NCBI RefSeq assembly: GCF_022024175.1
Contig: NZ_CP091794.1
Location: 3,100,001-3,164,000 of the forward strand
Source: Prevotella communis
GTDB lineage: Bacteria; Bacteroidota; Bacteroidia; Bacteroidales; Bacteroidaceae
Direction of reading: 5' to 3'
DNA: 64,000 nucleotides
Position numbers and translations under genes: made by a program. The number at the start of each line of letters is the position of its first letter. The stretch's first letter is position 1. Under the pieces are notes generated by a model. That model was not told where the DNA came from. It worked only from the letters and a program-made list of their open reading frames with translations, and did no database searches. This document shows positions 51,975-59,361 of this stretch, in pieces.

Positions 51975-52358
51975 TTACTGATAGTCAGCTATTTGCGAAA
52001 CCGCAAAGTTGTCAATTCTCAGTCTCCTGCGATATCTGACGCTTCGGAGGCTCACGCCCCGCATAATGGCAGAAAGTGTCCTGTAGGACATCTCTACGGC
52101 CTTCTGGTCAGGCCTGAAACGGGGTAGCTCAAAAGTCCCTTTCTCTAATCGCTTCTGATAAAGCAGGAAACCGTCACCATCCCAGCAAAGCAGCTTCACC
52201 ATCTGGCGGTTCTTGCCAAAGAAGATAAAAACATCGCCGTTCAAGAGCGGGCGTCTCAGTTCATTACTTACAATTTTTGACAATCCGTTGATGCCCATGT
52301 TCATCCGCACATAGCGCTGGCACACATAATACTGTCTGCTTTCCTCTAATCCGAACAT
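51975..52358 (-). CDS. tnpB: IS66 accessory protein TnpB (Orf2)
   Basis: 127 aa. The IS66 Orf2 fold is recognised from INGLSKIVSNELRRPLLNGDVFIFFGKNRQ (first part) and the block MVKLLCWDGDGFLLYQKRLEKG. It is required with TnpA and TnpC for transposition in studied members. The start overlaps the end of tnpA by 13 bp, consistent with coupled translation. Confidence 0.95.
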   Translation of the reverse strand: MFGLEESRQYYVCQRYVRMNMGINGLSKIVSNELRRPLLNGDVFIFFGKNRQMVKLLCWDGDGFLLYQKRLEKGTFELPRFRPDQKAVEMSYRTLSAIMRGVSLRSVRYRRRLRIDNFAVSQIADYQ

Positions 52359-52765
52359 GGCACGCCCTCCCCGGAATAAAGTTTAAGGAATGAAACGACT
52401 GCTTCGGCACTTCCGCGACGAATATTGATCATCGTCCCGTCAGGAAGTGTCAGGCTGATACCCGTAAGAAGGTCACAAGGACGGATGGGAACATCTGGTT
52501 CAGATGCCAGACGGACTGGAAGAATCGATGGTGCTGACGACATAGATGGATCCAACGTGTCTGACTCATTACGAAACTTGAGAACGCGGCTCTTCGCATC
52601 GTGCACACTGTAGCCACGACCGTAAAGCCACTTCTCGAAACATCGTTGCTTTACGTGGACAGAACGAAGATATGCTGCAAGGCGCAAGCGAGGCTGCTTC
52701 TCTAATTCTGAAAGAAATTGATGCCAGGTCTTCTCATGACGGGCATCGGCTGTCTGTAATTCCAT
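52346..52765 (-). CDS. tnpA: IS66 accessory protein TnpA (Orf1)
   Basis: 139 aa from the ATG at 52765. The start MELQTADARHEKTWHQFL and CFEKWLYGRGYSVHDAK suggest a helix-turn-helix DNA-binding part. The C-terminus LTLPDGTMINIRRGSAEAV is typical of the IS66 Orf1 group. A frame to 52795 reaches into the -7 box TACCTTTG (52793-52800) and is not used. First gene of the IS operon. Confidence 0.9.
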   Translation of the reverse strand: MELQTADARHEKTWHQFLSELEKQPRLRLAAYLRSVHVKQRCFEKWLYGRGYSVHDAKSRVLKFRNESDTLDPSMSSAPSILPVRLASEPDVPIRPCDLLTGISLTLPDGTMINIRRGSAEAVVSFLKLYSGEGVPCSD

Positions 52766-52854
52766 ATTTGCATATCTGTTAAAATGAATATGCAAAGGTA
52801 CCGACTTTTGGGATACGAGTCAAGACGTCAAAGCGGATACGCTTACGGGAGCAA

Positions 52855-52926
52855 TCCATCTGGGTGGGGTGTTAGGGGGAGTGTTGGGTGGGGTGTTAGG
52901 GGGAGTGATGAAGCAACACCCCACCT
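52855..52926. repeat. G-rich repeat array right of IS66
   Basis: Two identical 20-base units, GTGGGGTGTTAGGGGGAGTG, at 52864-52883 and 52888-52907 (24-bp period) are followed by an inverted segment, AACACCCCACC. They are complementary in style to the units left of the IS66. Without the IS they would face each other across about 45 bp. Confidence 0.75.
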
Positions 52927-52989
52927 AGCGCAAACACAGTACTTATCGCGGTTGCCGAAGTTTTCATGCTAAAAGGTGGAGTCTCGATG

Positions 52990-53297
52990 AGCAACTCGTC
53001 GTTTCTCTATCAGCAACTCGACGTTTCTCTACTCCTTAACTAGGAAAATTTTACTGGCTAACTAGAGAAATTTTACTGGCTAGTTAGAGAACCACCCAAA
53101 TCAGGAAACGTCAGAAAACACCTTTTTTCTACGAGTTTACCGCGTCCATTTAGAAAGCATAGGTTAAGGCATCGTATTTTATGAACTTAGGCATCATAAA
53201 CCTATGACTTGGCAACCGAAAACCATAGAGTTACGACCACAAACTCATTGAAACGCCACCACAAACTCATTGAGTTACGGTTCCTATAGAAAAAAGT
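52990..53297. repeat. 14-unit degenerate array with strict 22-bp period
   Basis: Fourteen contiguous 22-base units fill this 308-bp stretch. Neighbouring units are most alike: units 1-2 share AGCAACTCG and CGTTTCTCTA, units 3-4 share AAATTTTACT, units 9-10 share AGGCATC, and units 12-13 share CCACAAACTCATTGA. Units 5-8 are diverged. Many units end in ACT or AGT. No open frame spans it. It ends about 35 bp upstream of the -7 box of the barstar-like gene. Confidence 0.8.
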
Positions 53298-53331
53298 CTC
53301 AGTAATATTTGCACGACAAAAATGATTTACC

Positions 53332-53339
53332 TATCTTTG
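53332..53339 (+). promoter_or_regulatory. -7 box of the barstar-like operon
   Basis: TATCTTTG on the plus strand, 4 bases before the ATG at 53344, so the transcript would be leaderless or nearly so. Confidence 0.6.
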
Positions 53340-53343
53340 CACT

Positions 53344-54165
53344 ATGCAACGGATTAATCACCATGCCGAGGATAGATTGAAAAACGAAGTCGAATGCTCA
53401 TCCATCACGTCATGTCGTATGGTGGGAGAAATCAAAGACATGTCCCGCTGCTCTCTGGATAATATGTATTACTCATTTGACGATAATTATACGACTCATT
53501 TTTCCTTTGACATCCAAAGGAGAATGATGATTTTTTCTTTTGATTATTATTATGATGATAATCTTCAGAAGGACGTCTTGAATCCTTGCAATTTGGTTAT
53601 AAAGGATTGGACTTCGATACAATATTCGCTGGAGCCAGAAGACGAGTATTTTAAGTTAGAGAATTCATCTGTCATGCCTGAACTGGCGCTAATTCTTAAA
53701 ATGAAACAAGAAGGAAATAATTTGTTTCTATATGCCATGAGTGATGACAATGAATATATCAATCTGAATATTCAGGATGCGACAGTATCTTTAGAATTAG
53801 TAGACATGACGAAGAATGTCAACGTATACAAATTGTCGGATAGCATAAGTGACCAGGCCGAAGAAGATGTATTTATGGCAAGAATTCCATATGTAAGAAA
53901 TAAAGTCGAACTGCTAGAAGCATTGAAGTCTTCGGTACGAATTCCTTCGCATATCACATGTAATTGGGATGTCATGCCTAAGTTACTGGAGGATCCGTTT
54001 TGGCTTAGCAATTGGAGACAAGTAATCATTGCGCATGATGGCATAAGTGAGCTTCCTAAATCGGATTTATCTATGTACAGAAAGGTAATTGCTGAATGTA
54101 GAATGCACAGCATGCATACCCTTTTTGTTTTTAAAGACAACGATTATTCTCTTATGGAAATATGA
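53344..54165 (+). CDS. Two-part immunity-like protein with C-terminal barstar-like domain
   Basis: 273 aa, AT-rich compared with neighbours. Residues 1-165 form a beta-rich domain of unknown family (LNPCNLVIKDWTSIQY), in the style of bacterial Imm domains. Residues about 180-273 read like barstar: a start such as VRNKVELLEALKSSVRIP, then ITCNWDVMPKLLEDPFWL matching the barstar YYGxNWDALxDxL block, and IIAHDGISELPKSDLSMYRKV. Barstar proteins bind and block barnase-type RNases. No cognate toxin is in the window, so it may be an orphan immunity gene. The barstar match is by eye only. Confidence 0.68.
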   Translation: MQRINHHAEDRLKNEVECSSITSCRMVGEIKDMSRCSLDNMYYSFDDNYTTHFSFDIQRRMMIFSFDYYYDDNLQKDVLNPCNLVIKDWTSIQYSLEPEDEYFKLENSSVMPELALILKMKQEGNNLFLYAMSDDNEYINLNIQDATVSLELVDMTKNVNVYKLSDSISDQAEEDVFMARIPYVRNKVELLEALKSSVRIPSHITCNWDVMPKLLEDPFWLSNWRQVIIAHDGISELPKSDLSMYRKVIAECRMHSMHTLFVFKDNDYSLMEI

Positions 54166-54560
54166 AGTATTTAAGGTTTAAATATGACCTTGGTCCAATT
54201 CCAAAGTATTCTTTTCTCGAAAAAATACTTATAAAATTGGTGGAGATTGTAATTCCCAAAGCTAATCCGGATTTTGAGGAGTCTTACCATTATGTAGAAA
54301 CATGGTATATAGAATATGATGAGACATATGAAAACGATGGGGTTTGTCGAGAAATAGGTCGAGACGTATTAGGGAGAGTTGTCGTTAAAACTCCAAATGA
54401 CAGGAACTATGGCTTTTGGGCTGACACAAATATGGGGATTGATGATTTTATCGAGCAGATGCATTCAGAGTTCATTAGCCAAGAAGAGTTTGAATCTGCG
54501 TGGAATGAAGAACTCGTAAAGATAGACGAAAAAAAAACAAAATACAGAAGCCTGAAATGA
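54162..54560 (+). CDS. Unknown protein coupled to the barstar-like gene
   Basis: 132 aa, soluble, acidic, rich in Tyr and Glu (SYHYVETWYIEYDETYEND). The middle reads EIGRDVLGRVVVKTPNDRNYGFWADTNMG. I do not recognise a family. It starts within the previous stop as ATGA (54162-54165) and ends in another ATGA overlap with the next small gene, so three genes are translated together. Low GC and position beside an IS suggest horizontal transfer. An immunity or toxin-related role is possible but unproven. Confidence 0.68.
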   Translation: MKYLRFKYDLGPIPKYSFLEKILIKLVEIVIPKANPDFEESYHYVETWYIEYDETYENDGVCREIGRDVLGRVVVKTPNDRNYGFWADTNMGIDDFIEQMHSEFISQEEFESAWNEELVKIDEKKTKYRSLK

Positions 54561-54715
54561 AAAAGAGTTGTATGATTACCCATTTGATGGGGATATTAAT
54601 GATAACTAGTATCTTCACAAGTTGCAAGAATGCCGATGTGAACAAAGGTGAACGTCAGGTGGATTCTTGTATGGTGACAGAAGGAAAAAAAGGACTCAAC
54701 AGATATCAATGTTGA
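54557..54715 (+). CDS. Short, possibly truncated lipoprotein
   Basis: 52 aa, coupled to the previous gene by ATGA. A clear lipoprotein signal (THLMGILMITSIFTSC, Cys at residue 23) is followed by only about 30 residues. An A7 run near 54689 precedes a different frame that would continue with DSTDINVERKSLKQ into the end of recO. The gene is therefore either a genuine short lipoprotein or the broken remains of a longer one. Confidence 0.5.
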   Translation: MKKSCMITHLMGILMITSIFTSCKNADVNKGERQVDSCMVTEGKKGLNRYQC

Positions 54716-54722
54716 ACGAAAA

Positions 54723-55478
54723 TCATTGAAACAACTCCTGCAACACGGGGAGAGAACGGAGCTCAGGGAACTGAGGAATATGCAGGCGATAATACTGGAT
54801 GAGAATCTCCAGGATACGATTACGATCTGCACGACCCAGACGGAAGAGATGCATGGTGGCATAGTCCATACGCATCAGCAGATGGATGCGACTGGCCTCC
54901 TGAGGCATCAGAAAGTCACGATGCAAAGGTGGCTGTTCGCAGAAGCAGGCAGCACGCAGGTCAAAATACAGACTGTTTTCACAATTCCGTAATTCCGTAG
55001 TGCCGTGATTCCGTAATTCCAGATTCGGATAGAAGCCCAGGAAGCGACTGAGACGCATCAGGAAGACAAGATGAAAGTTGGCAAAGTCGCGCTCGCGCCC
55101 GTCGAGCCATTCTATACTGGTACGCACATAGTCGAAAAGCGGTTCGTTGCGCTGTTCATCGCGCAGGGCATGATACAGGAACTCACAGACAAACAGGCCG
55201 ATAGCCAGTTTGGAGGGGTCAGATAATAAAGAGGGAAGGGGCGACAGCAATGATGCCTCACTGATCTTCTGCAACTGCACCTGCTGACGGATATCAGCCT
55301 CTATATTTAATAAGGTGAGCGGCTGAAAATATTGCTTCTTCAACTTAGCCTGAGCAGTGCGCGGCAACTGCAGGGCAAACGACAACCTGCCCCACTGGCG
55401 GGTAAACATATCCACGATAAGTTTTTGCTCGCCATACTTCACCGAATGCAATACAATAGCCTCTGTTTTCGTCTTCAC
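54723..55478 (-). CDS. recO: DNA repair protein RecO
   Basis: 251 aa from a GTG at 55478. It loads RecA with RecR on SSB-coated single-strand DNA. The N-terminal OB fold is visible (KTEAIVLHSVKYGEQKLIV and TRQWGRLSFALQ), followed by the helical RecO domain (KLAIGLFVCEFLYHALRDE, LVFLMRLSRFLGFYPNLE). The longer frame to 55544 adds a hydrophobic stretch not seen in the family. No classical zinc cysteines are evident. Its end abuts the accessory operon. Confidence 0.88.
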   Translation of the reverse strand: MKTKTEAIVLHSVKYGEQKLIVDMFTRQWGRLSFALQLPRTAQAKLKKQYFQPLTLLNIEADIRQQVQLQKISEASLLSPLPSLLSDPSKLAIGLFVCEFLYHALRDEQRNEPLFDYVRTSIEWLDGRERDFANFHLVFLMRLSRFLGFYPNLELRNHGTTELRNCENSLYFDLRAACFCEQPPLHRDFLMPQEASRIHLLMRMDYATMHLFRLGRADRNRILEILIQYYRLHIPQFPELRSLPVLQELFQ

Positions 55479-55555
55479 GGCGGCGAAATTAGCAAAAAAA
55501 ATACAAAAACTTGCACTTTTCTTTAAGAAAATTTGGCAGAACAAGAAAAAAGTTG

Positions 55556-55563
55556 TACTTTTG
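55556..55563 (+). promoter_or_regulatory. -7 box of the tRNA-Glu promoter
   Basis: TACTTTTG on the plus strand, 20 bases before the tRNA 5' end, with TTTG near 55532 as a possible -33 element. Confidence 0.65.
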
Positions 55564-55583
55564 CACCCGCTTTTAGCGTCGAT

Positions 55584-55658
55584 GGTCCCTTCGTCTATCG
55601 GTTAGGACGAGAGATTTTCATTCTCTAAAGAGGAGTTCGACTCTCCTAGGGACTACCA
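55584..55658 (+). tRNA. tRNA-Glu (anticodon TTC)
   Basis: 75 nt. The acceptor pairs GGTCCCT with AGGGACT (first pair G-U). The anticodon stem AGAGA/TCTCT encloses TTTTCAT, giving TTC for GAA/GAG codons. The T loop is TTCGACT, and the 3' CCA is encoded. Confidence 0.96.
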
Positions 55659-55667
55659 AAAGAAATT

Positions 55668-55790
55668 AAAATCCGTCATCTGCGCTGTGGTAGCGCTACT
55701 CGAAAGAGGAAGGGGTGGCGGAGGATTTTTGTTAAAGGGGAAACCCTTTGCAGAAACCCGCCCAGGGCAGCCGGAAGGCGCAAGACCCAT
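55668..55790 (+). ncRNA. Candidate structured RNA between tRNA-Glu and rpsT
   Basis: Several nested stems are visible. CCGTCATC (55673-55680) pairs with GGTGGCGG (55714-55721) and encloses GCGCT-GTGGT-AGCGC (55682-55696) and CTC-GAAA-GAG (55699-55708). Then AAAGGG-GAAA-CCCTTT (55734-55749) follows, and GGG...GCC-GGAA-GGC...CCC (55765-55788). A T5 run at 55726-55730 could end the tRNA transcript. The rest could be an rpsT leader. Family unknown to me. Confidence 0.5.
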
Positions 55791-55828
55791 AAGCTTTAAT
55801 AACAACAAAAAAAATTAATTAAAAAAAA

Positions 55829-56083
55829 ATGGCAAACCACAAATCATCGGTGAAGAGAATTCGCCAGGACAAGAAAAAGGCACTGCACAACAAGTACTAT
55901 GCCAAGACAATGCGTAACGCTGTTCGCAAGCTGCGCGCTATGACCAACAAGGACGAGGCTGTAGCCCTCTATCCTCAGATTCAGAAGATGTTGGACAAGC
56001 TGGCTAAGACCCACATTATTCACAAGAACAAGGCTGCTAACTTGAAGTCAAGCCTCGCTCAGCACGTGAACAAATTGGGCTAA
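55829..56083 (+). CDS. rpsT: 30S ribosomal protein S20
   Basis: 84 aa, basic, all alpha-helical. [22 protein letters not shown] is the typical S20 start (first part shown: [12 protein letters not shown]), and [20 protein letters not shown] is the conserved end. It binds 16S rRNA early in 30S assembly. The leader is long and structured, which could allow feedback control by S20. It is followed by a strong terminator. Confidence 0.97.
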   Translation: MANHKSSVKRIRQDKKKALHNKYYAKTMRNAVRKLRAMTNKDEAVALYPQIQKMLDKLAKTHIIHKNKAANLKSSLAQHVNKLG

Positions 56084-56103
56084 TAAGCTGCAAAAATAAA
56101 CAG

Positions 56104-56137
56104 AAGCCGTACAAGTAAAACTTGTGCGGCTTTTTTT
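56104..56137 (+). terminator. Intrinsic terminator of rpsT
   Basis: A 12-bp stem (AAGCCGTACAAG with CTTGTGCGGCTT, one G-U type mismatch) is followed by T7 running to 56137. Confidence 0.93.
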
Positions 56138-56183
56138 CGTGTTTTTTATCGAAAAAAAATTCGTTATTCTCACAACTTTTTTG

Positions 56184-56191
56184 TACCTTTG
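56184..56191 (+). promoter_or_regulatory. -7 box of the gyrB promoter
   Basis: TACCTTTG on the plus strand, 24 bases before the ATG at 56216. A longer gyrB frame would start inside this box, so it is excluded. Confidence 0.75.
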
Positions 56192-56215
56192 CACCAATTT
56201 AGGACATTAACAAAA

Positions 56216-58192
56216 ATGGCAGAAGAACTGAATCAAACCGAACAGAACTATTCCGCGAGTAACATTCAGGTACTCGAGGGACTGGAAGCCGTGCGCAAGC
56301 GCCCTGCTATGTACATTGGCGACATTAGTGAGAAGGGACTTCACCACTTGGTGAACGAGACCGTCGATAACTCTATCGACGAGGCTATGGCCGGCTATTG
56401 CACCCACATTGAGGTGACTATTAACGAAGACAATTCTATCACAGTACAAGATAACGGACGCGGTATCCCCGTTGACGAACACGAGAAGATGCACAAGAGT
56501 GCCCTGGAAGTGGTTATGACCGTGCTGCACGCCGGTGGTAAGTTCGACAAGGGTTCCTACAAGGTATCTGGTGGTTTGCATGGTGTAGGTGTGAGCTGTG
56601 TAAACGCCCTCTCTACCCACATGAAGTCACAGGTATTCCGCAACGGCCACATCTATCAGCAGGAGTACGAGAAGGGTAAGCCCCTGTACGACGTAAAGAT
56701 TGTGGGCGATACTGACAAGACTGGTACCCGTCAGCAGTTCTGGCCCGACGGCACCATCTTTACCACCACGCTCTATAAGTACGACATCATCGCCAAGCGT
56801 ATGCGCGAGCTGGCCTACCTGAATGCTGGCATCACCATCACGCTGACCGACCTCCGTCCTGACGAGGAAGGCAACCTGCGCGAGCCCGAGGTATTCCACG
56901 CCAAGGAGGGCTTGAAGGAGTTTGTGCGCTATGTGGACCGTCACCGCACCCACCTCTTCGACGACGTCATCTACCTGAAGACAGAGAAGCAGGGTGTACC
57001 CATCGAGGTGGCTGTGATGTACAATACCGATTACAGCGAGAATATCCACTCATACGTTAACAATATCAACACCATCGAGGGTGGTACTCACCTGACTGGT
57101 TTCCGTATGGCCCTGACACGTACACTGAAGGCCTACGCTGATGCCGACCCACAGATCTCCAAGCAGATTGAAAAGGCTAAGATTGAGATTGCAGGTGAGG
57201 ACTTCCGTGAGGGTCTGACAGCCGTTATCTCTATCAAGGTAGCTGAGCCTCAGTTCGAGGGACAGACCAAGACCAAGTTGGGTAACTCAGAGGTGGCTGG
57301 TGCCGTACAGCAGGCTGTAGGCGAGGCGCTGAGCAACTATCTGGAGGAACACCCCAAGGAGGCTAAGCTGATCTGCGACAAGGTGGTGCTGGCTGCTACA
57401 GCCCGTATCGCTGCCCGCAAGGCACGCGAGAGCGTACAGCGCAAGAACCCCATGACGGGTGGTGGTCTGCCAGGTAAGCTGGCCGACTGCTCTAACAAGG
57501 ACCCCAAGACCTGTGAGATCTTCCTCGTCGAGGGTGACTCTGCAGGTGGCTCTGCCAAGCAGGGACGTGACCGTCATTTCCAGGCTATCCTGCCCTTGCG
57601 CGGTAAGATTCTGAACGTAGAGAAGGTACAGTGGCACCGTGTGTTCGAGGCCGAGTCTGTGATGAACATCATCCAGAGTATCGGTGTACGCTTCGGCGTT
57701 GAGGGCGAAGGCGACCGCGAAGCCAATATCGATAAACTGCGTTACGATAAGATTATCATCATGACCGATGCCGACGTCGATGGCTCGCACATCGACACGC
57801 TGATTATGACGCTCTTCTATCGTTTCATGCCACAGGTGATCCAGGGCGGACACCTCTACATCGCCACTCCCCCACTCTACAAGTGTACTTACAAGAAGTA
57901 TTCTGAGTACTGCTACACCGAGCAGCAGCGTCAGATGTTCATCGACAAGTACGTGGCTGGCGATGAGAACTCTTCTGCCCTGCACACACAGCGCTACAAA
58001 GGTCTTGGTGAGATGAACCCAGAGCAGCTTTGGGAAACCACCATGAACCCAGAGAACCGCTTGCTGAAGCAGGTAACCATCGAGAATGCTGCCGAGGCCG
58101 ACGAGATTTTCTCAATGCTGATGGGTGACGACGTAGAACCCCGTCGTGAATTTATCGAGAAGAACGCCACCTATGCAAATATCGATGCATAA
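56216..58192 (+). CDS. gyrB: DNA gyrase subunit B
   Basis: 658 aa. ATPase subunit of gyrase, which introduces negative supercoils. The GHKL ATPase domain shows EAVRKRPAMYIGD, ETVDNSIDEAMAG, VQDNGRGIPV and GGLHGVGVSCVNAL. The TOPRIM domain has LVEGDSAGGSAKQGRDR and DADVDGSHI. The C-terminus has HTQRYKGLGEMNPEQLWETT. At 658 aa it is the short form without the E. coli insert. gyrA is not nearby. Confidence 0.97.
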   Translation: MAEELNQTEQNYSASNIQVLEGLEAVRKRPAMYIGDISEKGLHHLVNETVDNSIDEAMAGYCTHIEVTINEDNSITVQDNGRGIPVDEHEKMHKSALEVVMTVLHAGGKFDKGSYKVSGGLHGVGVSCVNALSTHMKSQVFRNGHIYQQEYEKGKPLYDVKIVGDTDKTGTRQQFWPDGTIFTTTLYKYDIIAKRMRELAYLNAGITITLTDLRPDEEGNLREPEVFHAKEGLKEFVRYVDRHRTHLFDDVIYLKTEKQGVPIEVAVMYNTDYSENIHSYVNNINTIEGGTHLTGFRMALTRTLKAYADADPQISKQIEKAKIEIAGEDFREGLTAVISIKVAEPQFEGQTKTKLGNSEVAGAVQQAVGEALSNYLEEHPKEAKLICDKVVLAATARIAARKARESVQRKNPMTGGGLPGKLADCSNKDPKTCEIFLVEGDSAGGSAKQGRDRHFQAILPLRGKILNVEKVQWHRVFEAESVMNIIQSIGVRFGVEGEGDREANIDKLRYDKIIIMTDADVDGSHIDTLIMTLFYRFMPQVIQGGHLYIATPPLYKCTYKKYSEYCYTEQQRQMFIDKYVAGDENSSALHTQRYKGLGEMNPEQLWETTMNPENRLLKQVTIENAAEADEIFSMLMGDDVEPRREFIEKNATYANIDA

Positions 58193-58201
58193 GGTAAGGG
58201 C

Positions 58202-58286
58202 AAAAGTAATAGTGAAAAGTGAAAAATTTGCTACCGCGCTGTGATTGATGCGGTAGCAAATTTTTCACTTTTCACTATTCACTTTT
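58202..58286. terminator. Very long stem-loop after gyrB (dispersed repeat copy 2)
   Basis: Bases 58208-58237 pair perfectly with 58250-58279 (30 bp). Six further pairs (58202-58207 with 58281-58286) follow across one bulged base. The loop is 12 bases. It lies between convergent gyrB and the AraC gene and shares its stem sequence with 655-713, for example AATTTGCTACCGC. Confidence 0.88.
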
Positions 58287-58289
58287 CCC

Positions 58290-59168
58290 TTATTTCCTGT
58301 GCCTGAACTCGCTGGGCGACATGCCCATGTGTTTGCGAACATAAGAGCCGAAATGTGACATATTCGCAAAACCAAGTTTGCTGGAAATTTCCTTGACCGA
58401 CAGATTACTGTTTCTCAGGTAGAAACGGATATCCTCACAAGTATACTGGATAACCCAGTCGGAAGCCGTCTTATTGCTGTATTTCAGGCACAGCATCGTG
58501 AGATACTTAGGAGTGATAGCCAACAGGCCTGCATAGGTGGCAATAGGCTGGCGCTTCACCTCGTTATTGGATATCATACTCAGGAAACGGTTAAACAGCA
58601 TCTTACCCTGCGAGGGACGCTGATCATCCAAAGCACCATTCACCTCCTCCAGTTCGGCACACAAATCGAGCAGAAGGGCACGCAGCAACGCCTGCAAAGT
58701 ATGATAAGAAGGGACGCGACGCCTGCTCTCTATCTTAGACTGCAACAGTTGATAGTAGAGGTCGATATTCTTCTCACAAGATTCGTCCAGCGACACCTTG
58801 TAAACCTGATTGATATAAACCATTTGATTCCATACCTCCATCCTGTCACGAAGCAGCGCCTGAATAATATGATCAGACAGGCAAATAGCCTTTCCGTCAA
58901 GGTCCTCGCCACGAACACTGTGCTCTACCTTCACATTAGGAGGACATACAAACACATCTCCCGAAACAAAGTCCAGCGTTTTCCCGTTGACCGTCAACGT
59001 AATCTGCCCCTGACTACAGAAGCCAATGAGCGTCGTTTTTGGTTTCAAAGGATAAGCCTTAGACAACACTTCCACATGGTCAAACATCACGACGTCACCG
59101 TCCTGATAGTCCACTACCGTGTTGCTAAAGTCAACATATCCGATTTGTTCATTACTTTTTTGAGTCAT
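58290..59168 (-). CDS. AraC family transcriptional regulator
   Basis: 292 aa from the ATG at 59168. An N-terminal cupin-like ligand domain (TLIGFCSQGQITLTVNGKTL, then DVFVCPPNVKVEHS) is followed by a C-terminal double helix-turn-helix (SNLSVKEISSKLGFANMSHF then GSYVRKHMGMSPSEFRHR). It binds a small effector and a target promoter. Candidate targets are nearby ptb-buk or the glycoside hydrolases, which is inference from position only. A possible -7 box TATTTTTG lies at 59231-59238. Confidence 0.88.
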   Translation of the reverse strand: MTQKSNEQIGYVDFSNTVVDYQDGDVVMFDHVEVLSKAYPLKPKTTLIGFCSQGQITLTVNGKTLDFVSGDVFVCPPNVKVEHSVRGEDLDGKAICLSDHIIQALLRDRMEVWNQMVYINQVYKVSLDESCEKNIDLYYQLLQSKIESRRRVPSYHTLQALLRALLLDLCAELEEVNGALDDQRPSQGKMLFNRFLSMISNNEVKRQPIATYAGLLAITPKYLTMLCLKYSNKTASDWVIQYTCEDIRFYLRNSNLSVKEISSKLGFANMSHFGSYVRKHMGMSPSEFRHRK

Positions 59169-59306
59169 ATAGCTATAGTTTTTGTCACGCAAATTTCATC
59201 ATTTTTTTTCAGAAAAAAGCGAATTTTCCACAAAAATATTAGCCATATCAGACAATATTACCCAAAGGGGATAGAGATTTTTACATTTTGAACACGTAAC
59301 ACACAC

Positions 59307-59324
59307 AAAAAGGGCATCCTTTTT
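59307..59324 (-). terminator. Probable terminator of ptb-buk
   Basis: A 7-bp stem (AAAAAGG with CCTTTTT) with a 4-base loop lies about 40 bp past the buk stop on the minus strand and ends in T residues. It is A/T-rich and weaker than the others. Confidence 0.55.
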
Positions 59325-59361
59325 TGAACATTTATAAAAGGAAATTGGTTTATAAAATACA

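Larger units (their letters stand above)
50322..52846. mobile_element. Complete IS66-family insertion sequence
   Basis: 2525 bp. Terminal inverted repeats of about 25 bp begin GTAAGCGTATCCGCT at both ends (50322-50346 and 52822-52846) with about three mismatches. The flanking 8 bp are identical, GGGAGCAA at 50314-50321 and 52847-52854, the target-site size known for IS66. All three genes (tnpA, tnpB, tnpC) are intact on the minus strand, so the element is probably recent and could still be mobile. Confidence 0.97.

Noticed and set aside
52990..53297. Possible CRISPR array
   Set aside because: The period is 22 bp with no constant repeat and no distinct spacers; neighbouring units resemble each other gradually, and no cas genes are present.
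55765..55788. GCC-GGAA-GGC hairpin as a signal recognition particle RNA core
   Set aside because: The tetraloop fits, but the flanking internal-loop bases of SRP domain IV (CAGG and AGCA) are not in the right places, and the span is too short.
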